NCBI GenBank assembly: GCA_964017145.1
Contig: OZ024852.1
Span: 993,945 to 1,057,944 of the forward strand
Origin: Agrocybe praecox
Taxonomy: Eukaryota > Basidiomycota > Agaricomycetes > Agaricales > Agrocybaceae
DNA: 64,000 bases
Direction of reading: 5' to 3'
The position numbers and the translations under genes are program-made. The notes beneath the pieces were generated by a model, which saw only the letters and a program-made list of their open reading frames with translations, did no database searches and was not told the DNA's origin. Of this stretch, positions 60,380 through 64,000 are shown piece by piece; within the stretch, counting starts at the first letter, position 1; each line of letters opens with the position of its first letter.

Positions 60380-61312
60380 TTAGAGTACACGATTCGGAAT
60401 GCGGATTCGGACAGGCGAAGCCTCTATGCGGGCGAATGACATCCTAGCACGGGGGTTCGTGAAAGGTCCATCGCGGACGATACTCGGGCTTCCAGGTGCA
60501 CGCATGGTAGTAGTAATGGGGTACCGACCCCATGAGTAGAACCGTGGCGTTACGGTAGGCGGGGGCGAAGGAGTGTACATGTTTTGAGCCCGCTGTGGGG
60601 GTGGGGTGGAAGGTGGGTTTACAATAGTGGTAGGAACCGACACTGGTGCTGGGTCCGCAGGGCGGAAGACAGGCGGTGCTGCCACTGTAGGCTGTTCGAC
60701 AGCTTCCCGAGATGGCGGTTGTGGCTGAGTCCGCTGAGAAACGATTATAGGCACGATGTTAATAGGGCGGCTACGGACGGGGGAATTGGATTGGATAGTA
60801 GATGGAAGGGGCGCTGTAATGTCCGGAGTAGGTTCGCGGAAGACCGCTGGTGGTATGAATGCGGGGTTTCCCAACTGATCCGTAGGGGCAGAGGTTAACG
60901 TGCTATTTGTCGTCGGAGTCGGAGAGTATACTGGTAAACTCCTCGTAATGGCTTGAGACCAAGATGTGGACCAGGCTTGACCATACATGTCATTAATCAA
61001 CTCTGGAACATCCTCAGTCGCAGTCGGGCTTCCTGCGTCGTCGCTGCTGTCCTCAGAGGTATCAGAGCTTGCCGATGACATAGAACCGTCAGCTCCTGAT
61101 GCCCGAGTCGATATGGCCACCTCAGCTCGCTCGCGCTCTAATTGTTCCTGAGTGAGGAAGACCTCATATTGTGCATCGTGGAAGAACTCTTCCGAGTCTG
61201 GGTCGAAGCGGTTCCAAGCGCTCCAAGTCTCGCAGATGTCGACCTTTGGCTCTGGCTCTGTCCTGATAGCAGGCTCAGAAGTGTAGCGAAGGGAGTAGAG
61301 AGGGATGCCCAT
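60380..61312 (-). CDS. Pro/Ser-rich protein of unknown function
   Basis: One uninterrupted frame of 310 codons from ATG at 61312. The N-terminal 65 residues are folded-looking and acidic (ICETWSAWNRFDPDSEEFFH, then EVFLTQEQLERERAEVAIS). A Ser/Asp/Glu stretch follows (SSASSDTSEDSSDDAGS). The rest is Pro/Thr/Ser-rich and likely disordered (PPPVFRPADPAP-like, TPSPPPTVTPRF), with a basic end (SPVRIRIPNRVL). No membrane helix or catalytic motif is present. Residues around LPVYSPTPTTNSTLTSAPTD are the source of the DNA relics found after several 7TM copies. Complete as seen; no intron is required. Confidence 0.65.
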   Translation of the reverse strand: MGIPLYSLRYTSEPAIRTEPEPKVDICETWSAWNRFDPDSEEFFHDAQYEVFLTQEQLERERAEVAISTRASGADGSMSSASSDTSEDSSDDAGSPTATEDVPELINDMYGQAWSTSWSQAITRSLPVYSPTPTTNSTLTSAPTDQLGNPAFIPPAVFREPTPDITAPLPSTIQSNSPVRSRPINIVPIIVSQRTQPQPPSREAVEQPTVAAPPVFRPADPAPVSVPTTIVNPPSTPPPQRAQNMYTPSPPPTVTPRFYSWGRYPITTTMRAPGSPSIVRDGPFTNPRARMSFARIEASPVRIRIPNRVL

Positions 61313-63190
61313 GGCTTTTTAGTGTGTGTGTGCTGCAAAAGAGAGCTTTTGGTGGGTGGGGAGGGTATCGAAAAATAAAAAAGAGAAAGGGTATTTTGTA
61401 ATTTGTACAAGCGAAGGGGATGATGGTTGTGGGAAGACAAAAGGGCTGCTAAAAATCTGGATCCAGGGTCGGCGTTAGACACTTCCCTTTTTTGGCCATC
61501 ACGGCTGAATCAGCCTCCGTTTTTCTCATCATCGGCCCATGTGTCTCCCATCAACCGTCGCTGCTCTCTCTGACATATCTATGAGTCTGTCGCGGTCGCC
61601 TTCCATCGTCGGATTATCTTCTCATACACCGTCTCAAGAAGCACACAGATTCATTTCCTCCGGAGCTTTACTTAACTTGCGGCTCTCAAGGCTGTGCGTA
61701 CTAGGCTACTAGTGGAACCATTCCTTTGATCTTTCGTAAATCCGTTTCCACAGTATTCGCTGATCAATTTAAAGTTACTTGAAAAGATAACGACAACATC
61801 ACATTAACGCCAACTCACCCGTCAAGTTAAACCACGTCACAAAACATTGCCTGAAAATAGGCATTATCACAGAGACAATGTTTTTCTTGCTCTTGGCCCA
61901 TCATTTGTTCGCCCAAAATGCGGTCTCAAGGCGGTGTTAGAAGCGCCCTTTTTCCCTGCCCAGCGTATGTTCCTATTTTTACGCACATTTAACCAGATTT
62001 AACCGTGCGCGTCTGTTGACAATTGAATTTGGGCTATTTCGCGTATGTTTATTTTTGACCTCTGTCCCAGAGGGAAATGCCAAGGTCACTCACCTCTCCT
62101 GGAATAACCTTAAATTTTCTCTCCAATCATTGACCGTGACCTGACCTTCCACGACAACATAGAGCTTCACAGAATTTTGCAGAACATATCGATGGGTCAC
62201 AGGGAAGATATCCCATAGAAGTGACCGAGCGTGTCTGCACGCATGACATATTTTCAAGGAGAACTCTACTCATCTCCATGATTTTTTAACTTCTAGTCTC
62301 CGGAATGGCAGCCTTCTATCAGCGTACATACGCGACACAATCCGAACAAGAGGAGAGTGAGGGTCTCTCTGGCGGCGGCGCTCCTGTGGTGTGACCACCG
62401 TTGGAGCGAGCGCTGGAACAAATGGCGCTCAAAGCGTAACGCGTTCTTCAATAAGTGGAGACGACATTCTCCTCTCCAGGCTCCAAACCTCCATTTCTCG
62501 CTTTCCTTATTTCAATTTCCCATAACGCCAACCCAAAACCACTGCTTATACTTATAATTAAAACCAATTCAATTCAAGAAATGAAGAAGAAAGAAAAAGA
62601 AGGTTTGGTTAGCGTTTTGACAAAATCACTCATCGTCCTCGGAGAGCCCCACTTGACATTCCTTTGACAGAAAGAGTTCATCGAAGTGTGGTTTTTTATA
62701 TACGCATTACAATAAATGTCACACATAATGAGATTCGGATGTTACGAAAGAAGAGATCTGGGTTCTCGATGTATAATTATCGTCGATACATGCTCAGGCT
62801 ACATGCCGGTCACTCTGAACTTCCAGTCCTGTTGTGTTCTATATCTATTCGAACCATAATACAAGGAGGAATACATGCCTCCTTCATGCACATACATCTG
62901 AAGAACGCGGCCTAGGGAAGTGTATGTGGGAGTCTTATACCAAGGCTACAGTGCGATAAATACGGGATCCCAAGCCTCGATGCACTAGAAGAATAGCGAA
63001 TGGCAGATGGAGGATGAAGAAGTTCAGCAATTACTTGGATCCAGATTCTAGAGAAGGAGTAGCGCGGAATAGTGCCATTAACAATGATACCAATACACAG
63101 CATTTTCATTTCGACAAGTATCTGGTAGGATAGTATGGTACGATTGAAAATAGTGACTTACACAAAACACTGTATATACAGAGTTTACAC
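61313..63190. other. Gene-poor intergenic region
   Basis: No open frame above 85 codons has recognisable motifs. The part next to 61312 should hold the promoter of the Pro/Ser-rich gene, and 62.9-63.2 kb the 3' end of the monooxygenase transcript. No repeat shared with the 7TM array was seen. Confidence 0.5.
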
Positions 63191-64000
63191 CTAAATGATA
63201 GCCGTCACCCCCGTCGACGAGCGCTCGACCGTCCCAGATTTCGTGAGCTGCTTTCTACGCTTCCCCCTGCTCATAAAAGGCCCATCATCCTCATTCCTCA
63301 CATAATACGCCCAATCAGCAGTCATATCCACCTCAGCCTGGGAGAACCCATTCCCAAGGTAGGAGAACCTGTTCCCATTATACTTGACCTCCCAATCATC
63401 ATACCTTGGCTGATCGAGAGTCTCCAGATAATGCAGCGTACTCCCCGGCCAAATGGCAGTGACGCGCCCGGAGACGCTGTTCTTCTTGTACCATGAGCTG
63501 CACTCTTGTTCCCATACGGTGCCTTTCATGAAGTTATCTGTGTGCTCGATAAAGTCGTCCACGGCTTCTTGCTTTGGAGTGAAGCTGTGGATGTTTTCGG
63601 TCTGCCATCTGTCGATGAATTTGAGCATGTAGTCCGCTGCGCCCTCTGTGATTATAGGTGATCAGAGAGAAGTTTCAAGCAATATAAATTGATATGATAC
63701 TTACCCATAAAGCTGAGCACAGGACCGTTCCCGATAGGACTATTCGGTCCAATGAACATGAAGTAGTTGGGTAAATCAGCAACAGCCAACCCAAGATACG
63801 AATCCGACTCCTGCGCCCACGCATCGGCCAGACTGACGCCGCTCTTTCCAATGATCGGGAAGCGCGGGCGATACGAATTATCAAAGCCCGTCGCACAAAT
63901 CAACACATCGACCGGGTACTCTTGTCCATCGCCCCCAATGCACCCCTTCTCCGTGACCTCCTTCACCTGGCCATAAACGACTTGCACGTTCTCTTTGGCG
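63191..64000 (-). CDS. Flavin-dependent monooxygenase, C-terminal part
   Basis: Partial gene; the 5' part, with the FAD and NADPH fingerprints, lies beyond the right edge. Last two exons: 64000 (open) to 63705 and 63645 to 63191, about 250 codons. The block DVLICATGFDNSYRPRFPII contains the ATGFD motif typical of Baeyer-Villiger-type and other flavin-containing monooxygenases. Then come DLPNYFMFIGPNSPIGNGPV and YMLKFIDRWQTENIHSFTP, WYKKNSVSGRVTAIWPGSTL, and HYLETLDQPRYDDWEVKY, which are standard in fungal members. The class oxidises ketones or steroids with NADPH and O2; the substrate here cannot be told. Splice phase is preserved across the 59-nt intron. Confidence 0.87.

Overview
The window reads as nuclear DNA of a filamentous fungus, most likely a mushroom-forming basidiomycete (Agaricomycetes). 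The grounds are many 45-65 nt GT-AG introns, fungal core genes (Bir1, WAPL, long tRNase Z, Ytp1, Fmp52) and a lineage-type expansion of fungal rhodopsin-domain membrane proteins. All gene models were built by hand from splice signals and reading-frame phase. No alignment or database search was run.

Region 1 (about 1.2-26 kb) is a compact housekeeping block. In order it holds a UBX/UBA protein (+), an F-box/beta-propeller-like protein (-), a Bir1/survivin-type double-BIR protein (-), the cohesin-release factor WAPL (+), long-form tRNase Z (-), a Ytp1-type membrane protein (+), two small nucleotidyltransferase-like (NTase-like) genes (-), a large low-complexity coiled-coil protein (+) and an Fmp52-type NAD(P)-binding protein (-). 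Bir1 and WAPL, both mitotic-chromosome factors, are divergently transcribed from a 205 bp gap.

Region 2 (about 26-59 kb) is a repeat-built accessory region. Nine copies of one six-exon gene for a seven-helix fungal rhodopsin-domain protein lie head to tail, all on the minus strand. Seven are intact (335-340 aa), one has lost its start codon and its stop, and one is an exon-6 fragment. They fall into three subtypes arranged in two-gene modules that were themselves duplicated: 27.2-33.1 kb resembles 37.6-43.4 kb, and 48-52 kb resembles 54.4-58.4 kb. The first module also carries a truncated NTase-like gene on the plus strand. This gene belongs to the same family as three longer genes at 18-27 kb, giving five family members in the window. 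Downstream of one 7TM subtype lies a relic of an exon of the gene at 60.4-61.3 kb.

The array is peppered with short non-autonomous DNA transposons. For several of them a paralogous module supplies the empty site: a 648 bp hAT-like element with an 8 bp target duplication, a 392 bp hAT-like element with an 8 bp duplication, a TA-flanked MITE, and a 0.57 kb inverted-repeat element. A second TA-flanked MITE and a fold-back element have no identified empty site. A broken Old Yellow Enzyme gene sits in the middle of the array.

Region 3 (59-64 kb) contains a proline/serine-rich protein of unknown function, a 1.9 kb gene-poor stretch, and the 3' part of a flavin-dependent monooxygenase that runs off the right edge.
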